Positions 43,867-53,470 of a stretch of DNA of 64,000 nucleotides are shown here, piece by piece. The stretch's first letter is position 1; every line of letters starts with the position of its first letter. A program made the position numbers and the translations under genes. The stretch is from Alphaproteobacteria bacterium. Its GTDB lineage: Bacteria; Pseudomonadota; Alphaproteobacteria; Rhodobacterales; Rhodobacteraceae. The DNA lies in contig JAUHZO010000001.1 in assembly GCA_030425925.1 (NCBI GenBank), positions 248,001-312,000 on the forward strand. Direction: 5' to 3'. Under the pieces are notes generated by a model. That model was given only the letters and a program-made list of their open reading frames with translations, was not told where the DNA came from and searched no databases.

Positions 43867-45822
43867 TCAGGCCTCCGCCGCGCGACCATTGAGGGCGATG
43901 ATGCCCTTGGGCCGGAACTGGATGAACAGGATGATGAACAGGATCATGTAGGTCTGCGCCGCCAGCGTGTTCGAGGGGTTCAGCCACTCGATCCCCTTTT
44001 GCAGGCTGCCCACCAGCGAGGCCCCCAGCAACGTGCCCCAGATATTGCCGACCCCGCCCACAACCACCGTCATGAAGCTTTGCACGATGTAATCCGCGCC
44101 CATTTCCGAGGTGACCTTGGCATAAAGCCCGATGGCCACCCCCGCGATGCCTGCGATGCCGGAGCCGAAACCGAAAGTCAGCATGTTGATACGGTCTGGG
44201 TTGATCCCCATCGAGGCCGCCATCCGCGGGTTCTGCGTGACCGCGCGCACTTCGAGCCCCAGCCGCGTCCGGTTCATCACGATCAGGAACAGGGCGAGGA
44301 ACAGCAGCGCCAGCACGAAGATCGCGATGCGGATGTAGCTGATCGAGACGATGTCGGAAAATACCAGCGATCCGTCCAGCCAGCCCGGCGCGGTCAGCGG
44401 CCGGGCCTGGGTGCCAAAGATGTTCTTGGCGATCTGCTGCAGGGCGATGGAAATGCCGAACGTGGCCAGCAGGGTTTCAAGCGGACGGCGATACAGCCAG
44501 CGGATCACCAGCCGTTCCATGGCCACACCGGCGGCAAAGGTCACCGCAAAGGCCAGCGGGATCGACAGCAGGATCGACAGGGTATGATCCGGCACCACCT
44601 GCTGGACGACAAATCCGGTATAGGCGCCCATCATGATGAACTCGCCATGCGCCATGTTGATGACGCCCATGACACCGAAGGTGATGGCCAGCCCGATGGC
44701 CGCCAGAAAGTAGATCGAGGCCAGCGACACCGCGTCCAGCGCAAGGTCTGCGGCCTGATGCACGCCCACACGCAGTTCGATCCCCTCCAGAACCGTCGCG
44801 GCGGCGATGGCCACGGCCGGGGGCGCGCCGACATAGCGTTCATAGAACACGTGCGCCGCCAGCCGCGCGGCCAGTTCGGCCTCGGTGGCGACCGGCTCCA
44901 CGACGCCGCTGCGGGCCAGTTCGGCATAGGCCAGATCGCGCGCCTCTTCGGTGTCGAGCGTGGCGACGCGGATCCCGGCCACCTGCCCGTTCTCGATATG
45001 GGCGATCAGCGCCGAGGCCTTGTCGGCACGGCTGAGGCGCGGTGCGGCCAGACCGGCCTCGACCAGCAGGTCATACGCGGCTTCGCGCGGCAGCGCTTCG
45101 GTGTCCGGCTCCAGCAGCCGGGCGATGTCGGGCGTGTCCGGGGCGCTGGCGGCCACACCGCGTTCGGTTGCCACAAGCGGGTTCAGCGCGGCGCGCACGT
45201 CAACGCCCAGATCACCGGAAAAGCTTTCGATGGCGGCGATACGCTCGGCGTCGTCGGTGGCAAAGCGGATCGTCAACAAGCGTTCCAGCCGGTCCTTGCG
45301 GGCGCGCAGCGCCGGGTCGGTTTCCAGCTCGATCGTGTCGCGCAGCGCGGCAAGGTGCGAGGCATCGGCGTCGCGTTCGATGGCTTCCAGAGCCGTCGCC
45401 CGGGTGACCGGGTCCGGCGCGTTCAGCTGAAACACCACCAGCGCCGCGCCGATCATCTTGCGCACACCGGAATTGGGTTTGAGCTGGTCATAATCGTCGT
45501 CGGCCACCTCGCCAAGCGGCGTGTTGCCGGCAAGGTCAAAGGCGCGCAGCGTGTCGCGGTCGATCTCTTCGGCCCAGAGGAACAGTCCGGTTTCCACATG
45601 CCGATAGACCTGCTTGGCCTGCCATTTCTCCAGCATCACCTGCGCGTCGGGCAGCCCGCTCCGGGCGATGGCGGTGATGGCGGGTTCGATCGTGCGGCGC
45701 GACGATTCGACGATCAGGTCGGCCTGCTCCTGCAGCAGGGTCTGGATCGGAGACCCGGAGTCCTGCGCGGTGGCCGGCAGCGCGGCAAGGCAGATCAGCA
45801 GGGCCGCAAGCAAGTGGCGCAT
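43867..45822 (-). CDS. urtB: urea ABC transporter permease UrtB
   Basis: 651 residues: signal peptide (LLAALLICLAALPATAQ), an extended N-terminal helical-repeat region of about 350 residues typical of UrtB, and a LivH-type permease domain with LGVHQAADLALDAVSLAS-like entry, VMGVINMAHGEFIMMGAY and the coupling loop FGFGSGIAGIAGVAIG. It forms the channel with UrtC. Confidence 0.92.
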   Translation of the reverse strand: MRHLLAALLICLAALPATAQDSGSPIQTLLQEQADLIVESSRRTIEPAITAIARSGLPDAQVMLEKWQAKQVYRHVETGLFLWAEEIDRDTLRAFDLAGNTPLGEVADDDYDQLKPNSGVRKMIGAALVVFQLNAPDPVTRATALEAIERDADASHLAALRDTIELETDPALRARKDRLERLLTIRFATDDAERIAAIESFSGDLGVDVRAALNPLVATERGVAASAPDTPDIARLLEPDTEALPREAAYDLLVEAGLAAPRLSRADKASALIAHIENGQVAGIRVATLDTEEARDLAYAELARSGVVEPVATEAELAARLAAHVFYERYVGAPPAVAIAAATVLEGIELRVGVHQAADLALDAVSLASIYFLAAIGLAITFGVMGVINMAHGEFIMMGAYTGFVVQQVVPDHTLSILLSIPLAFAVTFAAGVAMERLVIRWLYRRPLETLLATFGISIALQQIAKNIFGTQARPLTAPGWLDGSLVFSDIVSISYIRIAIFVLALLFLALFLIVMNRTRLGLEVRAVTQNPRMAASMGINPDRINMLTFGFGSGIAGIAGVAIGLYAKVTSEMGADYIVQSFMTVVVGGVGNIWGTLLGASLVGSLQKGIEWLNPSNTLAAQTYMILFIILFIQFRPKGIIALNGRAAEA

Positions 45823-45850
45823 CGTTCATCCATCCTGGGGGCACAGCGCA

Positions 45851-45873
45851 GAGAGGGGGCAAGGCCCCCTCTC
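45851..45873 (-). terminator. intercistronic hairpin between urtA and urtB
   Basis: A perfect 10-bp stem, GAGAGGGGGC and its complement, with a 3-nt loop, in the 65-bp gap after urtA. It lacks a T-run. Stems in this position usually stabilise the binding-protein mRNA or partly stop transcription so that UrtA is made in excess. Confidence 0.7.
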
Positions 45874-45887
45874 CGGTCCTGAGCGGA

Positions 45888-47162
45888 TCAGTAGTTCGAC
45901 TTGATCTGCACGCAGGTCGAGGTCTCGGTGTTGTACATGCCGCAGCCGAGGTCCTTCCAGTCCGAGATCAGCACAGCCGATTCGGGCAGGAAGTCGGTCC
46001 AGGCATCGCCCGGCACTTCTTCGGTCTGGCTGATGATGTCGAACTGGCCGTCGGCCTGGATCTCGCCGATCAGAACCGGCTTGGCCAGGTGATGGTTGGG
46101 CAGCATCACGGCGGTGCCGCCGGTCAGGTTCGGGAATTCCTGCCCGTACATCGCGGTGCGCACGGCATCCACATCGGTGGTCCCGGCGGCGGTGGCCGCG
46201 TTCACCCACATGTTGAAGCCGATGTAATGGGCCTCCATCGGGTCGTTGGTCACGCGGTCTTCCCCCATGCGGGCCTTCCATGCGGCAACCCAGGCCTCGT
46301 TGGCCTCGGTATCGGCGGACTGGAAATAGTTCCACGCCGCGAGATGGCCCACCAGGTTCGAGGTGTCGAGGCCCGAAAGCTCCTCTTCCCCCACCGAGAA
46401 CGCCACCACGGGGATGTCGTCGGCCGAAACGCCCGCTGCGGCCAGTTCCTTGTAGAAGCCGACATTGGCGTCGCCGTTGATCGTCGAGATCACGCCGACC
46501 TGCTTGCCGTCCGCGCCCAGAGCCACGACATCGGCAACGATCTTGGACCAGTCGGAATGGCCGAACGGGGTGTAGTTGACAAAGATGTCCTCTTCCGGAA
46601 TGCCCTTGGACTTCAGATAGCTTTCAAGGATGTTGTTCGTGGTGCGGGGATAGACATAGTCGGTGCCCAGCAGCGCAAACTTCTCGACGCCCAGTTCCTC
46701 GAGGAAATAGTCGGTGGCCGGGATCGCCTGCTGGTTCGGGGCCGCGCCGGTGTAGAACACGTTTTTCGAGCTTTCCTCGCCCTCGTACTGCACCGGGTAG
46801 AACAGCAGGCCGTTCAGTTCCTCGATCACCGGCAGCACGGATTTGCGGCTGACCGATGTCCAGTTGCCAAAGATCACGTCGACCTCGTGCACTGTCAGCA
46901 GTTCGCGGGCCTTTTCGGCGAACAGCGGCCAGTCCGATGCAGGATCGACGACAACGGCCTCCAGTTCGCATCCCAGCACGCCGCCGGCAGCGTTCTGCTG
47001 CTCGACCAGCATTTCCATCGTGTCCTTCAGCGTCGTTTCCGAAATCGCCATGGTGCCGGACAGCGAATGCAGGACCCCCACCTTGATCGGGCAATCCTGT
47101 GCCAGCGCCGGCAGCGCGGTGGCCAGCATCACGGCGGTCGTGCACATCAGTTTCTTGGTCAT
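45888..47162 (-). CDS. urtA: urea ABC transporter substrate-binding protein UrtA
   Basis: 424 residues. Signal peptide to about residue 22 (TAVMLATALPALA), then VGVLHSLSGTMAISETTL, the strong UrtA marker, plus NWTSVSRKSVLPVIEELNGL, FYTGAAPNQQAIPATDYF and YVYPRTTNNI. It captures urea in the periplasm and is first in urtABCDE. Regulation by nitrogen supply is expected from the family; no specific site was identified. Confidence 0.95.
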   Translation of the reverse strand: MTKKLMCTTAVMLATALPALAQDCPIKVGVLHSLSGTMAISETTLKDTMEMLVEQQNAAGGVLGCELEAVVVDPASDWPLFAEKARELLTVHEVDVIFGNWTSVSRKSVLPVIEELNGLLFYPVQYEGEESSKNVFYTGAAPNQQAIPATDYFLEELGVEKFALLGTDYVYPRTTNNILESYLKSKGIPEEDIFVNYTPFGHSDWSKIVADVVALGADGKQVGVISTINGDANVGFYKELAAAGVSADDIPVVAFSVGEEELSGLDTSNLVGHLAAWNYFQSADTEANEAWVAAWKARMGEDRVTNDPMEAHYIGFNMWVNAATAAGTTDVDAVRTAMYGQEFPNLTGGTAVMLPNHHLAKPVLIGEIQADGQFDIISQTEEVPGDAWTDFLPESAVLISDWKDLGCGMYNTETSTCVQIKSNY

Positions 47163-47460
47163 GGTCTATCCCCTATGCGCGATGCGCGGGGGTGACTTGT
47201 CGTTCAAGCAATCGTGCTTCATACGCGCCCCACGCAACCAGTCTGTTTGCGGCGTGCGGTGGTGTTCGGAGTTCCAAGGCCAGCACCATCGCACGTTCCC
47301 GCCGGGCCAAAGCGCCCGCGCCGACATGGCTCCACGGTTTTCTGCCCTGCAGCGAGATCACGGGCGGGTTTTGCCCCGCGATCCGGCAGAAACTGTGCTT
47401 TTTTGGGCAATCGCGGGCAGGTGCGCCCAATTCTTGATCGAATGACAAGCCGCGCAGCGA
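47163..47460. other. 298-bp region before urtA
   Basis: No gene is seen. It should hold the urtA promoter. A C/T-rich segment and short runs (CTTTTTTGGGCAA around 47398) are present. No clear sigma-54 (GG-N10-GC) pair or NtrC site was seen by eye. Confidence 0.4.
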
Positions 47461-47835
47461 TCAACTCTCCAGCAGAAAGCGCATGCAGGTGCCGATATCG
47501 AGGCGCGCGCGCCGCGTTGCCGCGGCGGCCTGCGCCGGATCGCGGGCAAAGGCGGCAAGATGCAGCATGCGCTTGTGCGCGGCCTTGGCGCGGATGCGGC
47601 GGTCCATCAGGATCACCCGGTCCTGCGCGGACGCGGCGGCGGCGGTCAGCGCCTCGAACTGGTCGCGACGATGTTCCAGCCCGTCCGGATCGGCATGGCC
47701 CACCAGCCAGGCATGCTCCAGTTCGGCGGAAAACCGGCCCGTGCAGGCGGCAAAGACCGCCTCCAGCGGTTCGGCCCGCGCCGGCACGCCGACCAGCACC
47801 AGGCACGCCAGAAGAAGAGTTTTCAAGCTGCCCAT
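47461..47835 (-). CDS. secreted hypothetical protein, 124 residues
   Basis: Signal peptide (LLLACLVLVGVPARA) and a helical mature part with two Cys (ACTGRFSAELEHAW and IGTCMRFLLES) that could pair. It has RDQFEALTAA and RRIRAKAAHKRML, a charged helical run. Start at 47835; the frame continues upstream but without further protein-like sequence. Probably periplasmic; family unknown. Confidence 0.65.
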   Translation of the reverse strand: MGSLKTLLLACLVLVGVPARAEPLEAVFAACTGRFSAELEHAWLVGHADPDGLEHRRDQFEALTAAAASAQDRVILMDRRIRAKAAHKRMLHLAAFARDPAQAAAATRRARLDIGTCMRFLLES

Positions 47836-47987
47836 ATTTTCATCATGACGCCGAGCCTTGAGGCAATCAAGGTCGCTGTTCGCGGCCCCCACCTCGCCCG
47901 CCCGCCACGCACATTTTTTCGCCGTCCCCTCTGGAGCGGTGGCCCCTGCCCGTCCTATCCTGTGCCCCGGCAACGGGAGGAGCCGAG

Positions 47988-49067
47988 ATGGCACAACGCG
48001 ACTATGCGATGTCGGGGGCGGATGCGCGCCGCGCGGTGGAAACCGGGCTGGCAGCCGCTGAATGGTACCACACCGACATTCCCCGCAAGGAAATGAAGGC
48101 GCTGATGGCACGCGCCGATCAACCGGCGATTCGAGACACCGGTCTCCTGTTCGGATGCATGGCGCTGTTTGCCGGGCTGGGCATCGCGCTCTGGCCGTCC
48201 TGGGGATCGGCCCCGTTCTGGCTGGCCTATGGTGTGCTCTACGGGTCGGCCATGGATTCGCGCTGGCACGAATGCGGGCACGGCACCGCCTTTCGCACCC
48301 GCTGGATGAACGACTGGCTGTACCAGATCGCCAGCTTCTGCATGGTGCGCAACCCGGTGCAATGGCGCTGGAGCCATGCCCGCCACCACACCGACACGAT
48401 CATCGTCGGCCGCGATCCCGAAATCCAGGCGATGCGCCCGCCGGCGCTGGGGCGTATCGCGCTGAATTTCCTTGGCCTGCTCGACGCCTGGCAGGGCTGG
48501 ACCAAGATGCTGCGCAATGCCGCCGGGCGGCTGGACCCGGACGAGGCCGACTACGTCCCCGAACACGAGGCGCCGCGGCTGATCCGGGTGGCGCGGATCT
48601 GGGTGGCGATCTATGCCGCCACCATTGCCCTGGCGCTGGCCACCTCCTCGCTCCTGCCGCTGATGGTGATCGGCCTGCCGCGGCTCTACGGGGCGTGGCA
48701 TCACGTGATGACGGGGCTGCTGCAACATGCCGGGCTGGCCGACAACGTGACCGACCACCGGCTGAACACCCGCACCGTCTACATGAACCCGGTCAGCCGC
48801 TTCATCTACTGGAACATGAACTATCACATCGAACATCACATGTTCCCCATGGTGCCGTTTCACGCGCTGCCGCGGCTGCACGACCGGATCAGGGCGGACC
48901 TGCCCGCGCCGAGCCCGTCGATCCTGGCGGCCTATCGCGAGGTCCTGCCGATTCTCTGGCGACAGCTGCGCAACGAAGAGCATTTCCTGACCCGCGCCCT
49001 GCCGCCCACCGCGCGGCCCTACCGCGCCGAGCTGCACCGGCATGCGCCGGGCGTTCCGGCGGAATGA
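47988..49067 (+). CDS. membrane-bound fatty acid desaturase family protein (MocD-like)
   Basis: 359 residues with four or five helices and the three His boxes of di-iron membrane desaturases/hydroxylases: HECGH at 94-98, HARHH at 130-134 and HIEHH at 280-284, the last followed by MFPMVPFHALPRLH. The next gene, 13 nt on, encodes a Rieske ferredoxin; this pair matches rhizobial MocD/MocE, which demethylate a rhizopine. It may oxidise an O-methyl or similar group; lipid desaturation is the alternative. A strong GGGAGGAG ribosome site precedes the ATG. Confidence 0.85.
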   Translation: MAQRDYAMSGADARRAVETGLAAAEWYHTDIPRKEMKALMARADQPAIRDTGLLFGCMALFAGLGIALWPSWGSAPFWLAYGVLYGSAMDSRWHECGHGTAFRTRWMNDWLYQIASFCMVRNPVQWRWSHARHHTDTIIVGRDPEIQAMRPPALGRIALNFLGLLDAWQGWTKMLRNAAGRLDPDEADYVPEHEAPRLIRVARIWVAIYAATIALALATSSLLPLMVIGLPRLYGAWHHVMTGLLQHAGLADNVTDHRLNTRTVYMNPVSRFIYWNMNYHIEHHMFPMVPFHALPRLHDRIRADLPAPSPSILAAYREVLPILWRQLRNEEHFLTRALPPTARPYRAELHRHAPGVPAE

Positions 49068-49080
49068 GACGGAGACAGCC

Positions 49081-49389
49081 ATGCCCTGGATCGACGCCTG
49101 TGCCGCCGACGAGATCGAGCCCGAAGACCTGATCCGCTTCGATCACGGCGGGCGGACCTATGCCATCTACCGAAGCCCGGACGACGCGTTTTACTGCACC
49201 GACGGGCTGTGCACGCATGAACAGGTGCATCTGGCCGACGGGCTGGTGCAGGATCACGAGATCGAATGCCCCCGTCACAACGCCACCTTCGACTATCGCA
49301 CCGGCCAGGCGCTGCGCGCGCCGGCCTGCACGGCGCTGGCAACCTATCCCGCGCGGGTCGAGAACGGGCGCGTCTGGATCGAGATCTGA
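49081..49389 (+). CDS. Rieske [2Fe-2S] ferredoxin (MocE-like)
   Basis: 102 residues. The cluster ligands are C44/H46 (CTH) and C63/H66 (CPRH), the Rieske pattern with a 16-residue gap. It is a soluble single-domain electron carrier and probably serves the adjacent di-iron oxygenase. A reductase gene is not beside it, so the electron source is unknown. Confidence 0.9.
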   Translation: MPWIDACAADEIEPEDLIRFDHGGRTYAIYRSPDDAFYCTDGLCTHEQVHLADGLVQDHEIECPRHNATFDYRTGQALRAPACTALATYPARVENGRVWIEI

Positions 49390-49422
49390 GCGCACCGCGA
49401 CCGAGCCGCCCGCATCCGGGCG

Positions 49423-51039
49423 CTACCGCGTCACATGCCCGGGGAAGTGCTGGCCATCGGCCTCGACCTCTTCTCGCGTGACATAGCCGATCAGGATGCC
49501 CGGCGGCGCGCCGCGGTCGGTGATCTGCTCGACCGTTGCCGCGTCGCGGGTGATGCGGTTGTGATGCCTGCGGGCCCAGGCGTGGTGCAGGGCGCTCAGC
49601 CGCGCGCGCTCGGCCTCGAATCGCGGGTCGTCGCCCAGATCGTGCAACTCGTCCGGATCGGTCTGCAGATCAAAGAGCAGCGGGCGCATGGTTTCCACGT
49701 GGATGTATTTCCAGCGCCCGTCGAACACCATCGTCATGCGCGCCTCGGCCTGGTCGATCCCGGCGGCGCGGCGCGGCGGGCGGGTGGCAAAGTCCAGTTC
49801 CGAAACGCAAAAGCCGCGCCAGTCCACGTTCTGCCCGTGCAGGATCGGCTGCAGCGACCGGCCCTCCAGCACATGCGGCCGGGACGCCGCGCCAAAGACA
49901 TCCAGAAAGGTGGGGGCCAGGTCGATCCCCTCGACCAGCAGATCCGACGTGGTGCCACGGGTGGCGTCGGCCTCGGGGCGGGGATCGTAGACGATCAGCG
50001 GGATGCGGGCAGAGGCGTCGTAGAACATCTCCTTTTCGCCCATCCAGTGATCGCCCATCTGGTCGCCATGGTCGGAACAGAAGACGATCATCGTGTCCTC
50101 CATCCGTCCGCTGTCGCGCAGGAAGGCGAACAGGCGGCCCATCTGGTCGTCGAGTTCCTTGATCAGCCCCATGTAGACGGGTCCCACCAGATCGCGGATG
50201 TCGTCGCGGGAAAAGTTGCGGCTGACCCGCATCTCGCGCCAGAGCGCCAGCAGCGGGTGCGCATTTTCCCGTTCGGCCACGCTGCGGTTCACCGGCGGCA
50301 GGTCCCCGGGGCCGTACATCGCGTTGTAGGGGGACGGGGCCAGATAGGGCCAGTGCGGCTTGATATAGCTCAGATGGCACAGCCACGGCGCGTCGCCCTG
50401 GGCGGCCATGAACTCCATGCCGCGGGTGGTCAGCCACGCGGTTTCGGAATGCGCGCGGGGCACGCGCGCCGGAAAGGCCGCGTTCTCCAGCGCCCAGCCC
50501 GACCGCAGGGAGCCGTCCGGCGCGATGGCGGTGTTGGCCCATTCCTCCCACGGATTGTCGCCGTCCATGCCGTGGCTGCGCAGATAGGCATCGTAGTCGT
50601 CGCTGCGCCGGCCGGGATTGGGGGTGGGGTTCTCGCCATCGTCGCGCACGAACACCTCGAACCCGCATTCGCTGACCAGCGCGCCGATGGGCCCCTGGGG
50701 ATCGATGCCCAGCCGCTGCATGCCGGCCCTGTCGGGCACCATGTGGGTCTTGCCCACCAGGGTCGAGGTCACCCCGACCTCGCGCAGATGGTCGCCCAGC
50801 GTGATCTCGCCCACCCTCAGCGGCGCACCGTTCAGGGTGGAGCCATGGCTGCGCACGTAGCGCCCGGTGTAAAAGCTCATCCGGCTGGGCCCGCAAAGCG
50901 GGCACTGCACATAGGCCCGGTCAAAGCGCATGCCGCGCGACGCCAGCCAGTCGAGATTGGGCGTCTCGATATGGCTGGCACCAAAGCAGCCCAGATAGTC
51001 CCGCCGCAGCTGGTCGGCCATGATCCACAGCACGTTCAT
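49423..51039 (-). CDS. sulfatase/phosphonate monoester hydrolase-like enzyme
   Basis: 538 residues of the alkaline phosphatase superfamily. The formylglycine site is CGPSR (C49, C-x-P-S-R) in QCPLCGPSRMSFYTG, and the metal sites are MADQ near the start and SDHGDQMGDH in the middle. The overall pattern and C-terminus (AWARRHHNRITRD) resemble arylsulfatase/phosphonate monoester hydrolases. It could remove sulfate or phosphonate from an aryl or alkyl ester. No signal peptide is seen, so it is cytoplasmic. The start overlaps the permease stop (ATGA). Confidence 0.88.
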   Translation of the reverse strand: MNVLWIMADQLRRDYLGCFGASHIETPNLDWLASRGMRFDRAYVQCPLCGPSRMSFYTGRYVRSHGSTLNGAPLRVGEITLGDHLREVGVTSTLVGKTHMVPDRAGMQRLGIDPQGPIGALVSECGFEVFVRDDGENPTPNPGRRSDDYDAYLRSHGMDGDNPWEEWANTAIAPDGSLRSGWALENAAFPARVPRAHSETAWLTTRGMEFMAAQGDAPWLCHLSYIKPHWPYLAPSPYNAMYGPGDLPPVNRSVAERENAHPLLALWREMRVSRNFSRDDIRDLVGPVYMGLIKELDDQMGRLFAFLRDSGRMEDTMIVFCSDHGDQMGDHWMGEKEMFYDASARIPLIVYDPRPEADATRGTTSDLLVEGIDLAPTFLDVFGAASRPHVLEGRSLQPILHGQNVDWRGFCVSELDFATRPPRRAAGIDQAEARMTMVFDGRWKYIHVETMRPLLFDLQTDPDELHDLGDDPRFEAERARLSALHHAWARRHHNRITRDAATVEQITDRGAPPGILIGYVTREEVEADGQHFPGHVTR

Positions 51040-53384
51040 TCCGCAGCCTCCTTCGGTTCGGCAGAGCGCAGGGCGTGCAGCCCCAGAAGCGCAAGCGCAC
51101 AAAGCGCGGCAACCGCCCAGATGCCCGGTGGCTTGAACATCACCAGCACCGCCAGAGCCAGCCGCGCCGCGATCTCCCAGCCGGCCAGGGGCCGTCGGTC
51201 GAACGCCGCCAGTGCACTGGCCACCAGATACAGTCCCAGCAGCAGACGCAGCAGCAGAAGCCCCAGCGCGCCCCAGTGCACCTGCCCGTCATAGCCCGGC
51301 AGATAGGTCAGCGTGGCCCCGGCCGACGGGTCCAGCACCGCCTTGTCGATCACCAGAAGCTCGGGATAGATCGCAAAGGCGAACGGGATGACGAACATCA
51401 CCACCCCTGACTTGACCGCCGAAAGGCCCGTGGCCATGGGCTCGGCCCGGGTGATCGAGGCGGCGGCAAAGGCCGCCACCGCCACCGGCGGCGTGATCGC
51501 GCTGGCCACGGCGAAGTAGAAGACGAACATGTGCGCCGTGAAGACCGAAATGCCAAGCCCCGCCAGCAGCGGCCCCATCAGCAGCGCCACGTTGATATAG
51601 GCGGGCACGGCAGGCATCCCCATGCCCAGCAGGATCGCCAGCCCCATGGTCAGCAGCAGCGCCAGCAGCAGGAACCCCGTTCCCCCCAGATCGACGGATT
51701 GCAGAAAGGACAGCACGTCCACCGCCACGAATTTCGCCAGCCCGGTGAAGTTCAGGCAGACGTCGATCACCGTCACCGCAAGGAACATCAGGTACAGGGT
51801 GGCAATCGTCACCCCGGCATCGGACAGCGCCTTGAAGACCTTGCGGGGCCGGGCGCGGAAGTCGGGGTCGAGAAACATCAGCCCCAGAAGCAGCAGCGTC
51901 GCGTACCAGCCCGCGGCGCTGGCGTCTCCGGCGGCGTTCTGGATCAGGCGCATCACCCAGGGCAGGCTTTCGACGCGGCAGATGTCTCCGGCCTGCGAGA
52001 CCGTGGCCCCCAGAAGGCGCGACAGCGGATCGCAGCCGATGGCGTCCTTGGGTGTCAGAAGCAGGATCAGGATCAGCACCAGCGGCGCAAGGATCTGGAT
52101 CAGGTGAAAGCGGTCGGCGCGGGACAGGCGCATGTCCGCGGTCACCTCGCCCACCGCCGGGATGTTCTGCTTGCGCGCCTGGAAGACGACCGACAGGAAC
52201 AGGCACACGAAATAGAGCAGCGCGGGCAGCGCGGCGGCGACGATGATCTCGCGATAGGGCACGGCGGTCAGCGCCGCCATCACGAAGGCCGCCACGCCCA
52301 TGATCGGCGGCATGATCGACCCGCCCGACGAGGCCGCGGCCTCGAGCCCGCCGGCGAACACCTTCGAGAACCCGCGGCGCAGCATCATCGGGATGGTCAG
52401 CACCCCGGTGGACAGCACGTTGATCACCGGCCCGCCGGTGACGGTGCCGAACATCGCCGACGACACGATCGCCGCATGGGCCGGGCCGCCACGCAGGTTG
52501 CGGGTCAGCAGAAAGGCCAGCTTGATCAGCGACCGGCCCCCGGCGCAGCGCCCGAACAGCGCGCCCAGCACGATGTAGGGAAAGACCAGGATCATCAGGA
52601 CGCTGATGAACCGCCCAAGCAGGCCCGCCGAATTGTTCACCAGCGCGTCCTGCACATGCACGCGGCCATCGGCCAGGCTGCGCGGCTCGACGCTGCTGAG
52701 GATGGTCACCATGTACTTGTTCTGGCCGTCGGCGCCGAACAGGTACCAGTTCATCACCGTGCCAAAGGTGTAGGCCGCGATCAGGATCGACACCAGCACC
52801 AGCGGCAGCCCCCAGACATGGATGTTGTAGGCCAGAAAGACGCAGACGCAGGCAAACACGATCAGCGGCAGCCAGCCGCCGGTGGTGTTCAGGCAGCGCG
52901 GGTTTTCCACCTGGTCCGGCGGCGGCAGGCCCAGCGATTCGGCAAAGGCGATCTCGGCCTGCAGCGCCTCGGCCACCAGCCGCGCCCGGTCGCCGGTCAG
53001 ACGGTCGATCAGGCAGACCGCTTCCAGCTCGGTCATGTAGGTCAGGGCGGTGGCCAGCGCGGCCAGCACCAGAACGATGTCGAGGGCAAGGCCCAGCCCG
53101 CGCCGCACGGGCCCTGCCGCCTGCCAGCCGCGCCAGACGGAATGGCGCAGCGCGACGATGGTCATCATCCAGACCAGCGCCAGCGGGTAGAACCATTCCG
53201 GCGCAAAGCGCCGCAGCGACAGGCCGGGCACGCCGGTCAGCCCGCTCCAGACCGTGTCCCAGCCCGGGATCGCCGGCGTGGCGTTGAGCAGGCCGACCAC
53301 AACAAAGCCAAGCGCCAACCAGAAGACCAGTTGGCGGGACAGCGTGCCTTGCGGCTCGGACGGGGTGGTGTCGATGTCGGTCAT
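51036..53384 (-). CDS. TRAP transporter permease, DctQM fusion (TAXI type)
   Basis: 782 residues of membrane protein with about 18-20 helices. The N-terminal 250 act as the small (DctQ-like) part and the rest as the large part, with HAAIVSSAMFGTVTGGPVINV, SGGSIMPPIMGVAAFVMA and ILLGMGMPAVPAYINVALLMGP, the TRAP large-subunit signatures of the fused TAXI class. It takes up an organic anion with sodium. It is co-transcribed between the TAXI gene (86 bp upstream) and the sulfatase. Confidence 0.92.
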   Translation of the reverse strand: MTDIDTTPSEPQGTLSRQLVFWLALGFVVVGLLNATPAIPGWDTVWSGLTGVPGLSLRRFAPEWFYPLALVWMMTIVALRHSVWRGWQAAGPVRRGLGLALDIVLVLAALATALTYMTELEAVCLIDRLTGDRARLVAEALQAEIAFAESLGLPPPDQVENPRCLNTTGGWLPLIVFACVCVFLAYNIHVWGLPLVLVSILIAAYTFGTVMNWYLFGADGQNKYMVTILSSVEPRSLADGRVHVQDALVNNSAGLLGRFISVLMILVFPYIVLGALFGRCAGGRSLIKLAFLLTRNLRGGPAHAAIVSSAMFGTVTGGPVINVLSTGVLTIPMMLRRGFSKVFAGGLEAAASSGGSIMPPIMGVAAFVMAALTAVPYREIIVAAALPALLYFVCLFLSVVFQARKQNIPAVGEVTADMRLSRADRFHLIQILAPLVLILILLLTPKDAIGCDPLSRLLGATVSQAGDICRVESLPWVMRLIQNAAGDASAAGWYATLLLLGLMFLDPDFRARPRKVFKALSDAGVTIATLYLMFLAVTVIDVCLNFTGLAKFVAVDVLSFLQSVDLGGTGFLLLALLLTMGLAILLGMGMPAVPAYINVALLMGPLLAGLGISVFTAHMFVFYFAVASAITPPVAVAAFAAASITRAEPMATGLSAVKSGVVMFVIPFAFAIYPELLVIDKAVLDPSAGATLTYLPGYDGQVHWGALGLLLLRLLLGLYLVASALAAFDRRPLAGWEIAARLALAVLVMFKPPGIWAVAALCALALLGLHALRSAEPKEAAE

Positions 53385-53470
53385 GGCGGGCCGCCCGTTG
53401 CGCCAGCCCCGGCGGGCCGGCAGGCACGCCGGGCCGCCGGTGGGGCGGCCCGGCCAGGGATGTCAGGCAA

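Noticed and set aside
43579-45882. Plus-strand open frame opposite urtB
   Set aside because: Composition typical of an antisense shadow; urtB is unmistakable on the minus strand.
53385-53470. GC-rich inverted repeats between the TAXI and permease genes as a terminator
   Set aside because: Several overlapping short GC stems with no unique fold and no T-run; could be an mRNA-stabilising stem but not resolved by eye.
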